Below are positions 25,784 through 33,395 of a stretch of DNA of 64,000 nt, one piece after another; within the stretch, counting starts at the first letter, position 1; every line of letters begins with the position of its first letter. The stretch covers positions 62,001 through 126,000 of IMG/VR virus record IMGVR_UViG_3300045996_000592, one strand, 5' to 3'. A program made the position numbers and the translations under genes. The notes below the pieces were generated by a model. It saw nothing but the letters and a program-made list of their open reading frames with translations. It was not told the DNA's origin and made no database searches. The stretch is from a virus.

Positions 25784-26335
25784 TTATGAGTTGAAGGTCG
25801 CCGTTACTTCTATCGGGTCAGGGCAGGTAGCCACAGCCTCGGTAGCAAAGGCGTAAGAATATGGTTTTATGATCTCTGAGGCTATGACGTTCACCACCAG
25901 CGTATAGTTAGTAGACGCATCCAGTCCGGTAAATACGTGTTCGATCTCATCCCCGGGCGAACTCACCGTATAGGTGTCCACGACAGTCTGCGGTGAAGCA
26001 GCTTCGTAGATGTCCAGCCTGTAAGAGGTGATACTGCCTTCCGGTTTTTCGAACTGTATCCCGACCGCCTCGTTGGTAGGGGTCAGGTGTACGGTGGGTT
26101 CTGCAAGATAGGCGCTCCTGAGTGTCAGGGAGTAGGGGTTATTACCGTCTATGTTCTGCAGGCGGAACTCGTAAATGTAATTATCTTCCAGGTCTTCTAC
26201 CGTTACCTCTTCTGAGTCAGCGGCTGCCAGCCCGTGGTTGGTCCACGCGGTATCACCCGCCTGGCGGTAGTAAACATTTATCCCGGATGAGCCGAGTTGG
26301 TTTTCAAGTTGTATTCCTATATCAAAAGAGGCCAT
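25784..26335 (-). CDS. Tandem fibronectin type III-like protein (183 aa)
   Basis: Two FN3-like units: residues 15-85 (INVYYRQAGDTAWTNHGLAA ... NYIYEFRLQNIDGNNPYS) and 88-175 (PTNEAVGIQFEKPEGSITSY ... LDASTNYTLVVNVIA), each with the Trp/Tyr/Leu core spacing of the fold. It lies between a Cys-rich protein and the 312-aa protein with 2-3 nt gaps. FN3 domains on phage tails and fibres usually contact host surface glycans. Confidence 0.65.
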   Translation of the reverse strand: MASFDIGIQLENQLGSSGINVYYRQAGDTAWTNHGLAAADSEEVTVEDLEDNYIYEFRLQNIDGNNPYSLTLRSAYLAEPTVHLTPTNEAVGIQFEKPEGSITSYRLDIYEAASPQTVVDTYTVSSPGDEIEHVFTGLDASTNYTLVVNVIASEIIKPYSYAFATEAVATCPDPIEVTATFNS

Positions 26336-26337
26336 CG

Positions 26338-26736
26338 TTACGGATTAGGGGTTATATAGAGTATGACAGGAACGGTACCTGTAAGCACACCGCCGGAACA
26401 AGCCGATACCAGCTGACAGAAGAGGGTAGAGAGAGCCGGCGTATTGGCTACCGTATAGAACCAGTTGTTGATGGCGTTAAACGAGGTAGGACAGTAGTTG
26501 TTCAGCTTCTTCATGATCTCTGTCAGGCTGTCCCCGGACTCAAAACCGTAACACCCGCCGTCTGTCGTGATCGTGTTGACGTTGGTCTCGCAGTACTTGA
26601 TACAGTCCGTACACATGGCATCCTCACACTCCTTGGTGGAGCAGTTGATGTCTGTTGGGGTTATGTCAAAACCATCGGGGCAGTTACAGTCAGGACAGCC
26701 GCAGTTGGGTGGTATAAAGGAACAATTACAGCTCAT
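26338..26736 (-). CDS. Cys-rich probable fibre-region protein (132 aa)
   Basis: The first 60 residues hold about 16 Cys (NCSFIPPNCGCPDCNCPDGF ... CEDAMCTDCIKYCETN), then GDSLTEIMKKLNNYC. The TDCIxW/Y ... SLTEI arrangement is shared with the 200-aa protein at 27883-28485, so both carry one recurring module. Probably a metal- or disulphide-stabilised structural domain. Confidence 0.65.
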   Translation of the reverse strand: MSCNCSFIPPNCGCPDCNCPDGFDITPTDINCSTKECEDAMCTDCIKYCETNVNTITTDGGCYGFESGDSLTEIMKKLNNYCPTSFNAINNWFYTVANTPALSTLFCQLVSACSGGVLTGTVPVILYITPNP

Positions 26737-26737
26737 C

Positions 26738-27883
26738 TTAATCAGTTATTACGGTTGTCTTCGTACAGTCTACCGGATCTGCTCCCGTATACTGGACCTG
26801 AACGCCTATCTTGTAGGTGGTGGCCGTCGTGAGGTTATTGAAAGTCTTGGTGAACGCAGATGACGGGTTGGCCTCTTCCTGGGTCTCTATAACGGTAGTT
26901 CCGTTAGATTCGTAGATTGTCACCGAGTAAACCACGTTATCCGTTAAGTAAGGGGTGTAGGTAATCGCTACCGAGGTGGTCGATGGGTTAACCAGCGCTA
27001 TCCCCGGGCAGACCGGCGTGTTGTTGGTGATCGTCTTTATGACCACCTTACTGCAGGTTATCGTACCGTTGGTAAGGTTAGTGGTCAGTGTTACCGTATA
27101 GTCATCCGCGAAGTAAAGGTTGGAAGCGCTGAGGTCGAATACTACAGGATCGCTGCCTGACGCACCATCTACTACGTCTATAGAATTAGTGTAAATATTA
27201 CCCAGTGAGTCCATGACGCTGACGGTAGATCCCGAGTTAACATCGGTAAATCCTGCAGGTATGGAACACCAGCCGGCCAGGTAGATGTTAAGTGTCTGAC
27301 CGTTATCCACGATACTGCCGGCGAAGTTGATACCTACGTTAGCGCAGGTAACAGCAGACTGGGCCAGCGCCTGGTCGAGGCCGGTCCTGATGTCTCCTAT
27401 GGTCAGCCAGATGTTCTTTAGCGTATCCGCCACATACTGGGGGCTGGTCACCCACCCGGTTATACCGCCGAGCGTACCGCCAGCATACGCAGCGTCATTA
27501 TTCTGTACAGGCTGAATAGATACCGCGCCGTTCAGGTTGTTATCCGTCCCGGTAACGTCACGGAAGCTACAATACTGTTCGATAAACGAGGTCAGCAGGG
27601 TGTCGATCGCCTCTACCTGGTCCCCGTTGATACATCCGCCGTTTATGGTCGGGGTGGTATATTCATCCGGGATATCCTGGTCTTCGAGTTCCGTTATCCT
27701 GTTCTCGTGGTCTGTTATAGTGGCAGATGAGGTGTCAGTAGTCTTTTTGAGAGCGGCCGCTACCTTACCGAGCAGTATGATATAGTCCAGCGGGAGTAAC
27801 CGTTGAACCAGGTCGCCGTTATCATCCGTATACCGGAGATCCTTGGCTACTACGAGGTCTTTGTTTTCTATGAATCCTGCCAT
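26738..27883 (-). CDS. Fibre-like protein with helical start and FN3-like end (381 aa)
   Basis: A short helical or coiled-coil region (residues 35-65, LGKVAAALKKTTDTSSATIT) precedes beta-rich segments; residues 285-375 read as an FN3-like unit (TSVAITYTPYLTDNVVYSVT ... LTTATTYKIGVQVQYTG). A conserved Cys patch lies near residue 82. This domain order, a coiled-coil anchor and then beta modules, is usual for trimeric fibres. It overlaps the preceding gene's stop by one base. Confidence 0.6.
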   Translation of the reverse strand: MAGFIENKDLVVAKDLRYTDDNGDLVQRLLPLDYIILLGKVAAALKKTTDTSSATITDHENRITELEDQDIPDEYTTPTINGGCINGDQVEAIDTLLTSFIEQYCSFRDVTGTDNNLNGAVSIQPVQNNDAAYAGGTLGGITGWVTSPQYVADTLKNIWLTIGDIRTGLDQALAQSAVTCANVGINFAGSIVDNGQTLNIYLAGWCSIPAGFTDVNSGSTVSVMDSLGNIYTNSIDVVDGASGSDPVVFDLSASNLYFADDYTVTLTTNLTNGTITCSKVVIKTITNNTPVCPGIALVNPSTTSVAITYTPYLTDNVVYSVTIYESNGTTVIETQEEANPSSAFTKTFNNLTTATTYKIGVQVQYTGADPVDCTKTTVITD

Positions 27884-28485
27884 TATGCTAAGTTGAATCT
27901 GACACCACCGAGGTCTATCTCCAGCCTCATCGGGTTGTACCCGGACTGGTTAACGAAGGTGTAGTTTAAGTATAAAGTACCTGACGGGTGATCTATGTAG
28001 ACCTGGGCCCTCATCGGGATAACATCCCTGTTGTTGGGGAACATATCCACGGTGGTTAGTACCGCCTGGTTGTGCTTCCAGTTAGCAGGAAAGCAGCTCA
28101 CCGGCAGGTTGACCAGCGGGATGTCAACATACAGCTTATCTGCCGAGGTCACGAAGTTCAGTACCAACCCACCCCTGAGCAGGAGGTCTCCCTCCTTGGT
28201 CCATTTATAGGATGGGTTACCGGTATTACCGACCCCGAACGTACCTATGGTCCAGCTGTAACCAGCCCCGCTGCCACTGGTAGAAATACTCGTATGGAAC
28301 GGAACCCAAGTACCTGTATAGCACTCCGCGTTATCCGGGCACTTGAAGGCAGCCTGGAGTATTTCTGTCAGGGAAGCGTCGTCACATACATTAAAACACA
28401 GATCAGCGCCAGACCACTTAATGCAGTCGGTACTGATGGGGGCATCACATCTTTGGGACTTACTCCCGGTTCTAACAGGTTTCAC
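27883..28485 (-). CDS. Fibre-region protein with the DCIxW...SLTEI module (200 aa)
   Basis: The N-terminus has CDAPISTDCIKWSGADLC, then DDASLTEILQAAFKC, the module also found at 26338-26736. The rest (residues 60-200) is a beta-sandwich-like domain (WTIGTFGVGNTGNPSYKWTK ... IPLVNLPVSCFP). Probably a head- or tail-fibre tip or attachment protein. It overlaps the 100-aa gene by 14 nt. Confidence 0.6.
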   Translation of the reverse strand: MKPVRTGSKSQRCDAPISTDCIKWSGADLCFNVCDDASLTEILQAAFKCPDNAECYTGTWVPFHTSISTSGSGAGYSWTIGTFGVGNTGNPSYKWTKEGDLLLRGGLVLNFVTSADKLYVDIPLVNLPVSCFPANWKHNQAVLTTVDMFPNNRDVIPMRAQVYIDHPSGTLYLNYTFVNQSGYNPMRLEIDLGGVRFNLA

Positions 28486-28774
28486 AGCAGGGGTTTATTT
28501 CGGGGTAAATAGGACAGGTAGCAGCAGTAGCTATGCGGGTTACCCGGTGCAGGAGGTCATTTTTTAACTGGGGCCCGTGACTGAGTTCACAAAGGTTGTC
28601 CCCGCAGTCCTGTAATGCCTGCCAGTCGTGTATCCAGAGGTTATACCAGACCATCTCTTTACTGAGATCGGGACAGGAGTTATCTATTCCCCAGCCCTCC
28701 TTCATATATATTTTATAGAAGCAGGTACTGAAGTCTTTGATAATACTGTCCTTATGGTCGGTGTATCTGGTCAA
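28472..28774 (-). CDS. Hypothetical Cys/Trp-rich protein (100 aa)
   Basis: The segment MTRYTDHKDSIIKDFSTCFY is followed by VWYNLWIHDWQALQDCGDNL and ends PCCETC. Nine Cys in 100 residues. It overlaps both neighbours and so is probably co-translated with them. No family recognised. Confidence 0.55.
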   Translation of the reverse strand: MTRYTDHKDSIIKDFSTCFYKIYMKEGWGIDNSCPDLSKEMVWYNLWIHDWQALQDCGDNLCELSHGPQLKNDLLHRVTRIATAATCPIYPEINPCCETC

Positions 28775-28914
28775 GGTTGCTTAGGGGGAGGGGTCTGGAT
28801 CTTCTTTTTGTCTATGTCTACACAGGACGGGCAGCACTTTTTACTGTCAGACGGCCTGGGTTTGAACACACAACTACATCCGGCCGGTCGAAGGCAACAG
28901 GGGCATACAGCCAT
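28771..28914 (-). CDS. Small zinc-binding-like protein (47 aa)
   Basis: I take the ATG at 28914 (MAVCPCCLRPAGCSCVFKP), because starting at 28974 would run inside the preceding gene. Four Cys pairs (CPCC, CSC, CC, SC) in 47 residues suggest a metal-bound fold. Function unknown. Confidence 0.5.
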   Translation of the reverse strand: MAVCPCCLRPAGCSCVFKPRPSDSKKCCPSCVDIDKKKIQTPPPKQP

Positions 28915-28930
28915 ATGATAGGTTTTGGTT

Positions 28931-29506
28931 TTAACAGGTAGCGCAGCTGAACTTCGATAGCCTTTTGATAGCATACCTCAAAAGGTCCATTCCCTCGTCG
29001 GGTACATTTTCCTCTTCCACCTTAAAGTGTGCAGCCTGCACAAAAGAATCTATCAGCTGCATCTCGCGGATCTTAGCCTCTGTCTCGGCGTCCGGAGCAC
29101 ATCCTTTAGGTATGCCGCACATAACCTTGGCGTAACGGTGGTAGAACTTAACAGTACGCAGGACACGGTACTCCACATAGACCTTGTCGTTGGGGCTTAC
29201 GGAATACCTGATGTTGTAGATACCATCCGGAAGATCCGGACAACTGTCATCACAGGGAGTTGACGGAGGGGCCACGGTAGGATTATAAGGCGTACCTAGA
29301 ATACCCATACTGCAGGCGTTAAGTACCAGGTCGAAATCCCTGTCTACCGTAAGGACACCCGGGGAAGAATAACCCGGAGGGGTGATCTCCAGGGTAGCGC
29401 AGCTCACCCCTATAAGACTGCTGTAAACAGAAGAGTCCTTAATCCTGAATATACCTTTGTTGGCTGTTTCCGGAAAATCGAGGGAGAGTATGTGACGAGC
29501 TGCCAT
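28931..29506 (-). CDS. Conserved structural-region protein (191 aa)
   Basis: The ATG at 29506 (MAARHILSLDFPETANKGIF) is chosen over a longer reading from 29587 because a promoter and terminator lie in that extension. Beta-rich with SCPDLPDGIYNIRYSVSPND, then helical to a Cys-ended C-terminus (KRLSKFSCATC). The DGIYxIxY core is a pattern I know from structural proteins of Bacteroidota phages, function unknown. It is the first gene of the adhesion operon. Confidence 0.65.
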   Translation of the reverse strand: MAARHILSLDFPETANKGIFRIKDSSVYSSLIGVSCATLEITPPGYSSPGVLTVDRDFDLVLNACSMGILGTPYNPTVAPPSTPCDDSCPDLPDGIYNIRYSVSPNDKVYVEYRVLRTVKFYHRYAKVMCGIPKGCAPDAETEAKIREMQLIDSFVQAAHFKVEEENVPDEGMDLLRYAIKRLSKFSCATC

Positions 29507-29514
29507 TCCTAATA

Positions 29515-29546
29515 AAAATATACGCAAAAAAGAAGACTCTTCCAAA
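29515..29546 (-). promoter_or_regulatory. Bacteroidota-type promoter of the adhesion operon
   Basis: Minus-strand TTTG (29543-29546), 20 nt, TATATTTT (29515-29522). It lies just after the terminator of the 420-aa gene, so transcription of the two units is insulated. The leader to the ATG at 29506 would be only a few nt. Confidence 0.65.
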
Positions 29547-29575
29547 ATAAAAACTCCCAGGACGAACCCGGGAGT
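29547..29575 (-). terminator. Intrinsic terminator after the 420-aa structural gene
   Basis: On the minus strand ACTCCCGGG-ttcgt-CCTGGGAGT (one mismatch) followed by TTTTATTTT. It lies about 28 nt after the stop codon at 29604. Confidence 0.8.
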
Positions 29576-29603
29576 AGTTTGGAACAAGAGTAGAGAGGAA
29601 AAA

Positions 29604-30866
29604 TTATGTGTAGGACTCGAGTGTCACATTTGAACCGGCCGCTGTCAAACAAGCTGCGAACAGGTTAGTGAACGTCGAGGTATTCGTACCGGTCGGTACA
29701 TAGATAACCAGTTCGTACTGGTCGCGATCCTGTACGGAGGTAGGATTTGCGTTCCTGTGGTCTGTATTATACAGGATGTGGATCTCGTCATAGTAAGAAG
29801 TACGGCTCACATTTGGAAGTGTGACGTCATCCTCGGTTTCCCTCATACGGAACAGGTCGATGTCCTGGCCGTCAGGAAAGTTCTCATTCTGGTAACGCTG
29901 GCTGAGTATCCAGTCGCGCAGAACGGTCTCACCGATACCTGAACCCTGGCGGGCAGCTGTCTTTACTGTGAACAGGTTACCTGTAGAGGTGTTGATCGTA
30001 GTAGTAACCTGGCACGGGTTAGAGTCTTCACCGTCATCCATACGCAGGGAAGCGAGGATAGACAGCGGCTCCAGTTCGTAGTGATCGGTAGTCGTGAACG
30101 TATTGTTCGAGAATGATGTGTTACTGTCAGCAGCAGTGATCTCAAGACCCGCCACTACAGTACCGTCACCGGTATCTACGTAGGCCGTATCAGACGAATC
30201 CAGGGACTCATCATAAGCCGAGAACACTTCTGTAGCGGTACCTGAGTCATTCCAGTATACCTTCGCGGTAACCAGTTTGCTCAACCACGGATGTTTAGTA
30301 ATCTCATCTTTGAACTGCAAGAGTACGGTTACCGGGTCAACCAATGGAGACGTACAGCCTGAGTTACAGTCTGTAGGGCAGCAGCCGGTATAGGCATCCA
30401 GGTCGTAGTATGCGTTGCGGCCGAGGAACCTCATAACAGGAGAACCCTTCAGGTCCAGGCGTAGACGGTAAGTTTTACCGCATTCGAACGTAGGGCCTAC
30501 TTCAGAACCACCCACCAGGTTCCAGCCAACCGCCACCACCTGCTTAACAGGAGTTACAGCAGCCTTCTTCCAGAAGCGCGTAACGCTCTTCAGGGGAATA
30601 GGTTGAGATTTAGTTGTCATCTTCAAACCCCCGATAAATTCGGTGATCTGGTCGATGGTGTGCCAGCTACCACCTACTACGCTTACGTCGGAAGTAGTAG
30701 ACGCACTGGTAGAAGTTCCGTAGATACCTGTGTTAGCTACAGGGAAGATACCGATCTGGCCGGCTGTCATAGAGCTGGTCGTTACGCCTGAGTTAACCAG
30801 GGCGATATTACCGCCTGAAGCAGCGGCCATGTAGACCTTACGAAATGCGTAAGTAGGGTAAGACAT
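29604..30866 (-). CDS. Probable abundant virion structural protein with private promoter and terminator (420 aa)
   Basis: A Thr/Ser/Asp-rich protein beginning MSYPTYAFRKVYMAAASGGN, with mixed alpha/beta content, a Cys cluster near residue 165 (GCCPTDCNSGCTS), and an end resembling tail-tube or sheath-like folds (DQYELVIYVPTGTNTSTFTN). It is one of the few genes here flanked by both a strong promoter (30901-30932) and a strong terminator, which suggests high expression, as for a capsid decoration or major tail protein. No direct family match was recognised. Confidence 0.6.
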   Translation of the reverse strand: MSYPTYAFRKVYMAAASGGNIALVNSGVTTSSMTAGQIGIFPVANTGIYGTSTSASTTSDVSVVGGSWHTIDQITEFIGGLKMTTKSQPIPLKSVTRFWKKAAVTPVKQVVAVGWNLVGGSEVGPTFECGKTYRLRLDLKGSPVMRFLGRNAYYDLDAYTGCCPTDCNSGCTSPLVDPVTVLLQFKDEITKHPWLSKLVTAKVYWNDSGTATEVFSAYDESLDSSDTAYVDTGDGTVVAGLEITAADSNTSFSNNTFTTTDHYELEPLSILASLRMDDGEDSNPCQVTTTINTSTGNLFTVKTAARQGSGIGETVLRDWILSQRYQNENFPDGQDIDLFRMRETEDDVTLPNVSRTSYYDEIHILYNTDHRNANPTSVQDRDQYELVIYVPTGTNTSTFTNLFAACLTAAGSNVTLESYT

Positions 30867-30900
30867 ATTAAGGGTTTAGGGTGTTTAAGGGTTACTAATA

Positions 30901-30932
30901 ATAAACTAAGTAAAAAACTCTGGTTATCCAAA
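30901..30932 (-). promoter_or_regulatory. Bacteroidota-type promoter of the 420-aa structural gene
   Basis: Minus-strand TTTG (30929-30932), 20 nt, TAGTTTAT (30901-30908). The flanking TTTGGATA ... CTTAGTTTATTATTAGT is nearly identical to the promoter before the scaffold gene (40665-40696), pointing to one co-regulated late class. Confidence 0.8.
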
Positions 30933-31211
30933 TTATTTTTCCTGAGTACCTAATTTTTTTACATCATCCGGTAACTCCTTCTTGAAGAAGAGCTGCAGCA
31001 GGAACCCTATTACAGGAACACCTATACCGGTGGCCGTATTGATGATGGTCTGCACCTTTGCGGGGAGCAGCAGGAGAAAACCCGGGAAGGTGGTTACCGT
31101 GTAGAGATAGGCTCCGGCGACGGAGATCAGGAACCCGGTAAGAATCTGGGCCCATTTAGGGGTTTGCGCGAACAGTTTACCGAATCCGTTCTTTTTGTTG
31201 AAGTTCTTCAT
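30933..31211 (-). CDS. Two-helix membrane protein, candidate holin (92 aa)
   Basis: A basic N-terminus (MKNFNKKNGFGKLFAQ), two hydrophobic helices (about residues 20-45, ILTGFLISVAGAYLYTVTTF, and 52-80, GVPVIGFLLQLFF), and a charged C-terminus: the size and topology of class II holins. It lies in the fibre region, away from the CHAP gene, so a lysis role is only likely, not shown. Its stop codon abuts the promoter of the next gene. Confidence 0.55.
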   Translation of the reverse strand: MKNFNKKNGFGKLFAQTPKWAQILTGFLISVAGAYLYTVTTFPGFLLLLPAKVQTIINTATGIGVPVIGFLLQLFFKKELPDDVKKLGTQEK

Positions 31212-31222
31212 AGTGGTGGTGT

Positions 31223-32110
31223 TTAGACCGCTGACCCTATTGCCAGCAGGTATTCCTGTATTCTTCTGTAAATAATATCGTGGTTAAAAGTACCGTTACC
31301 CGCCCAGGCAGCCGCCATCTGCTTAGTAGTCCCGATACCGGATACCGGAGCGAAACCAATAATGATGTTACCCCGGCTGGTACCTGTAAAACCGGTGGGC
31401 ACCTTTCTGTCTGTATAAAGCAGGGAGCCGTTCCAGTAACATTCCTGTACTACGTTGTTCTGCCGGCGGACGCTGTACATACCCAGGGAGGAGGTTATCC
31501 CGTTCGTAGGGCCGGTAGTCGGGAACTGGTTAGCGCCGAATGCGCTGTAATCAAACCCGTTCGTAGATGACCGCACCCGAATAAACAGCGGGCCCAGATG
31601 ACTGGCGTCACAGCAGCTCATCTCGCAGGTATTACCCCCCGCCTGGTCAGTTCTGAGATAAATCCCCGCTGAATTACTGTTAGGTTGGTAATTACCCGAC
31701 TGCAGGACCGGGTTAAAGTTGGAATCAATATAATTAGTACCGGATACCCTGGCAAACCCCTGGTCTACGGTGAACGGCATAGTACCGGAAGTAATGGTTT
31801 GTACCGGGTTATACAGATCCTGCGCCCAGTTCAACAGCGCATTGGCCTGAGAACTCTGTGCGAAGATGTACAGGAAGTCCAGCACCTCGTTCAGGCGGCG
31901 TACCCCAAGGTCCGCCCGGAGCCCTGTAATCAGGTTACTTATCAACAGCTCTCTTCCCGGGGGCAGGTTGGACATCCTGTTCAGCAGCACATCTACGTCT
32001 TGATCCCCCGGGGGCAGCCCTTTTATACAGGGGTTATTCCCCCTGGGTGGTTTACCCTGAGGTACGCCCCGGATACTGCGCGGGGCGATACCGTTGATAG
32101 ATTTATTCAT
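31223..32110 (-). CDS. Probable fibre/lectin-like structural protein (295 aa)
   Basis: After a Pro-rich basic N-terminus (residues 1-35) and a helical region (40-110), residues 115-290 are beta-rich with Trp/Tyr/Gly spacing of a concanavalin-like jelly roll (SGTNYIDSNFNPVLQSG ... QECYWNGSLLYTDRKVPTG ... NHDIIYRRIQEYLLAI). Jelly-roll domains of this type in phage fibres bind or decorate surfaces. The DNA overlaps the 71-aa gene by 8 nt. Confidence 0.55.
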   Translation of the reverse strand: MNKSINGIAPRSIRGVPQGKPPRGNNPCIKGLPPGDQDVDVLLNRMSNLPPGRELLISNLITGLRADLGVRRLNEVLDFLYIFAQSSQANALLNWAQDLYNPVQTITSGTMPFTVDQGFARVSGTNYIDSNFNPVLQSGNYQPNSNSAGIYLRTDQAGGNTCEMSCCDASHLGPLFIRVRSSTNGFDYSAFGANQFPTTGPTNGITSSLGMYSVRRQNNVVQECYWNGSLLYTDRKVPTGFTGTSRGNIIIGFAPVSGIGTTKQMAAAWAGNGTFNHDIIYRRIQEYLLAIGSAV

Positions 32111-32318
32111 CTGCCAGCTCCGCCTCGTAGACTGCTTTCTCTTCTGTCAGCTTGTCGGTCAAGACCTCTATAACCTCATCATACAGGCCGCTCCCGGCAT
32201 TAACCGTTACCGTTTTATCTGCGTAAGACACGGATATGCGTAACCGCCCGTAAGGTGTAGAGAGCGCGTCAATAGACGCAGAGAGATTGGTTATCTTATC
32301 TTCTAATTCCTGACTCAT
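32103..32318 (-). CDS. Hypothetical small protein (71 aa)
   Basis: Amphipathic helices at both ends (MSQELEDKITNLSASIDALS; EVLTDKLTEEKAVYEAELA) flank a short beta segment. It may be an assembly or coiled-coil partner of the fibres. No family recognised. Confidence 0.55.
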   Translation of the reverse strand: MSQELEDKITNLSASIDALSTPYGRLRISVSYADKTVTVNAGSGLYDEVIEVLTDKLTEEKAVYEAELADE

Positions 32319-32331
32319 GGTTTATAATGTT

Positions 32332-32745
32332 TTATAGGTCACCTCCTGAGATAATAAAGTCCATCTGGTCCTGAACCCCCGCGTATATGGATATGGTACA
32401 TCCCACCAGCTGCCCGGAAGCCAGTACCTCGCCCCCGGCTATCGTGATGGTCGTCGTAGCGCCAATGGCTGTATTAGAAGCTGTAACCGTGGCCAGGGCC
32501 ACCTCTTTATAGAGCCGGTAGTTGGTACCGGAAGTATCGGAGATGAATATCCGCACCACCATACCGGATGAGGCTGCCGCAGTAGCCTGGGCAGATGTTA
32601 CTGTTATTTTATCTATCCTGGACCCGGAAGACCCCGCGGTAAAACCCGTGGCTACGACCCCACTGCCATCCCTGGCTGTGTTGGCTGCAGCGAGACGGGC
32701 GAACCCCATCTTGGGTGTACCTACGAAAGAAGGGTTACTTGCCAT
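32332..32745 (-). CDS. Probable small head/fibre decoration protein (137 aa)
   Basis: Ala/Thr/Ser/Gly-rich, all-beta (SSGSRIDKITVTSAQATAAA ... GMVVRIFISDTSGTNYRLYK). This style (MxxxP.....A..nt...G...T..G..Gs.i..i.v.at....) recurs as a small decoration-like protein in many phages. It sits between the SPRY protein and the 71-aa gene. Confidence 0.55.
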   Translation of the reverse strand: MASNPSFVGTPKMGFARLAAANTARDGSGVVATGFTAGSSGSRIDKITVTSAQATAAASSGMVVRIFISDTSGTNYRLYKEVALATVTASNTAIGATTTITIAGGEVLASGQLVGCTISIYAGVQDQMDFIISGGDL

Positions 32746-32754
32746 AAAAAATCT

Positions 32755-33393
32755 TTAGAATACCCCGGGGTTATAACCGGAGGCGAATAAGGTGTTTCTC
32801 GTACTTGTTACCGTGGCATTGGCGCTCCAGGCGTTCTGGCCAAAGTTAGCCGTACCTGCTCCCGAACCGCCGTCGCTACAGCAGGCGGGATACCAGGTAC
32901 CCGGGGCTATACCGGTGACCGTATATTTCAGCAGGCCATTGATGTAGAACGCCAGGGTGTGCGCGTCCGCGTCGAAAGCCAGACTGCATAACTGGCCCGT
33001 AGCTGGCGCGGTACATCCCGTACCAAGAACCGACCCCCCACTGGGGCCTACAAAACAGTTGGCAGGGTTACCCCTATAACCGTAAGCCAATCCTACCGAG
33101 GCGTCCTGGGCTCCTAGCTGGTCCAGATTAGCCGAAGACGGAAGGTAGTTGGCGATACCAATCTTGGTGATGTTGCTGCTCACAAAATCAAGGTATACCT
33201 CCCAGTACCACTTCCCCGTATTTTTACCCAGAGTGGCAATACCGGTACCTGTACGGGTATTTATCCCGGAACTCTCAAACTTGAGGTTACTGTTTTTTAG
33301 CGTGATCCAGCTTGATTTATAGACAGGACTCCAGGTAGCATAGGTAGTGCCTGCGGAGGGGAAAGAAGATAATATACCGGGGCTTATGTACAT
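32755..33393 (-). CDS. SPRY-domain fibre protein (212 aa)
   Basis: The ATG at 33393 (MYISPGILSSFPSAG) avoids overlap with the upstream gene, whose stop is at 33396. Residues 40-190 fit a SPRY domain: a GKWYWEVYLDFVSSNITKIG start, then GLAYGYRG, and the late LAFDADAHTLAFYINGLLKY strand pair with conserved Phe/Tyr-x-Asn-Gly. SPRY domains are protein-interaction beta-sandwiches known mainly from eukaryotes, but they also occur in phage fibre genes. Probably a receptor-binding or fibre-tip domain. Confidence 0.7.
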   Translation of the reverse strand: MYISPGILSSFPSAGTTYATWSPVYKSSWITLKNSNLKFESSGINTRTGTGIATLGKNTGKWYWEVYLDFVSSNITKIGIANYLPSSANLDQLGAQDASVGLAYGYRGNPANCFVGPSGGSVLGTGCTAPATGQLCSLAFDADAHTLAFYINGLLKYTVTGIAPGTWYPACCSDGGSGAGTANFGQNAWSANATVTSTRNTLFASGYNPGVF

Positions 33394-33395
33394 GA

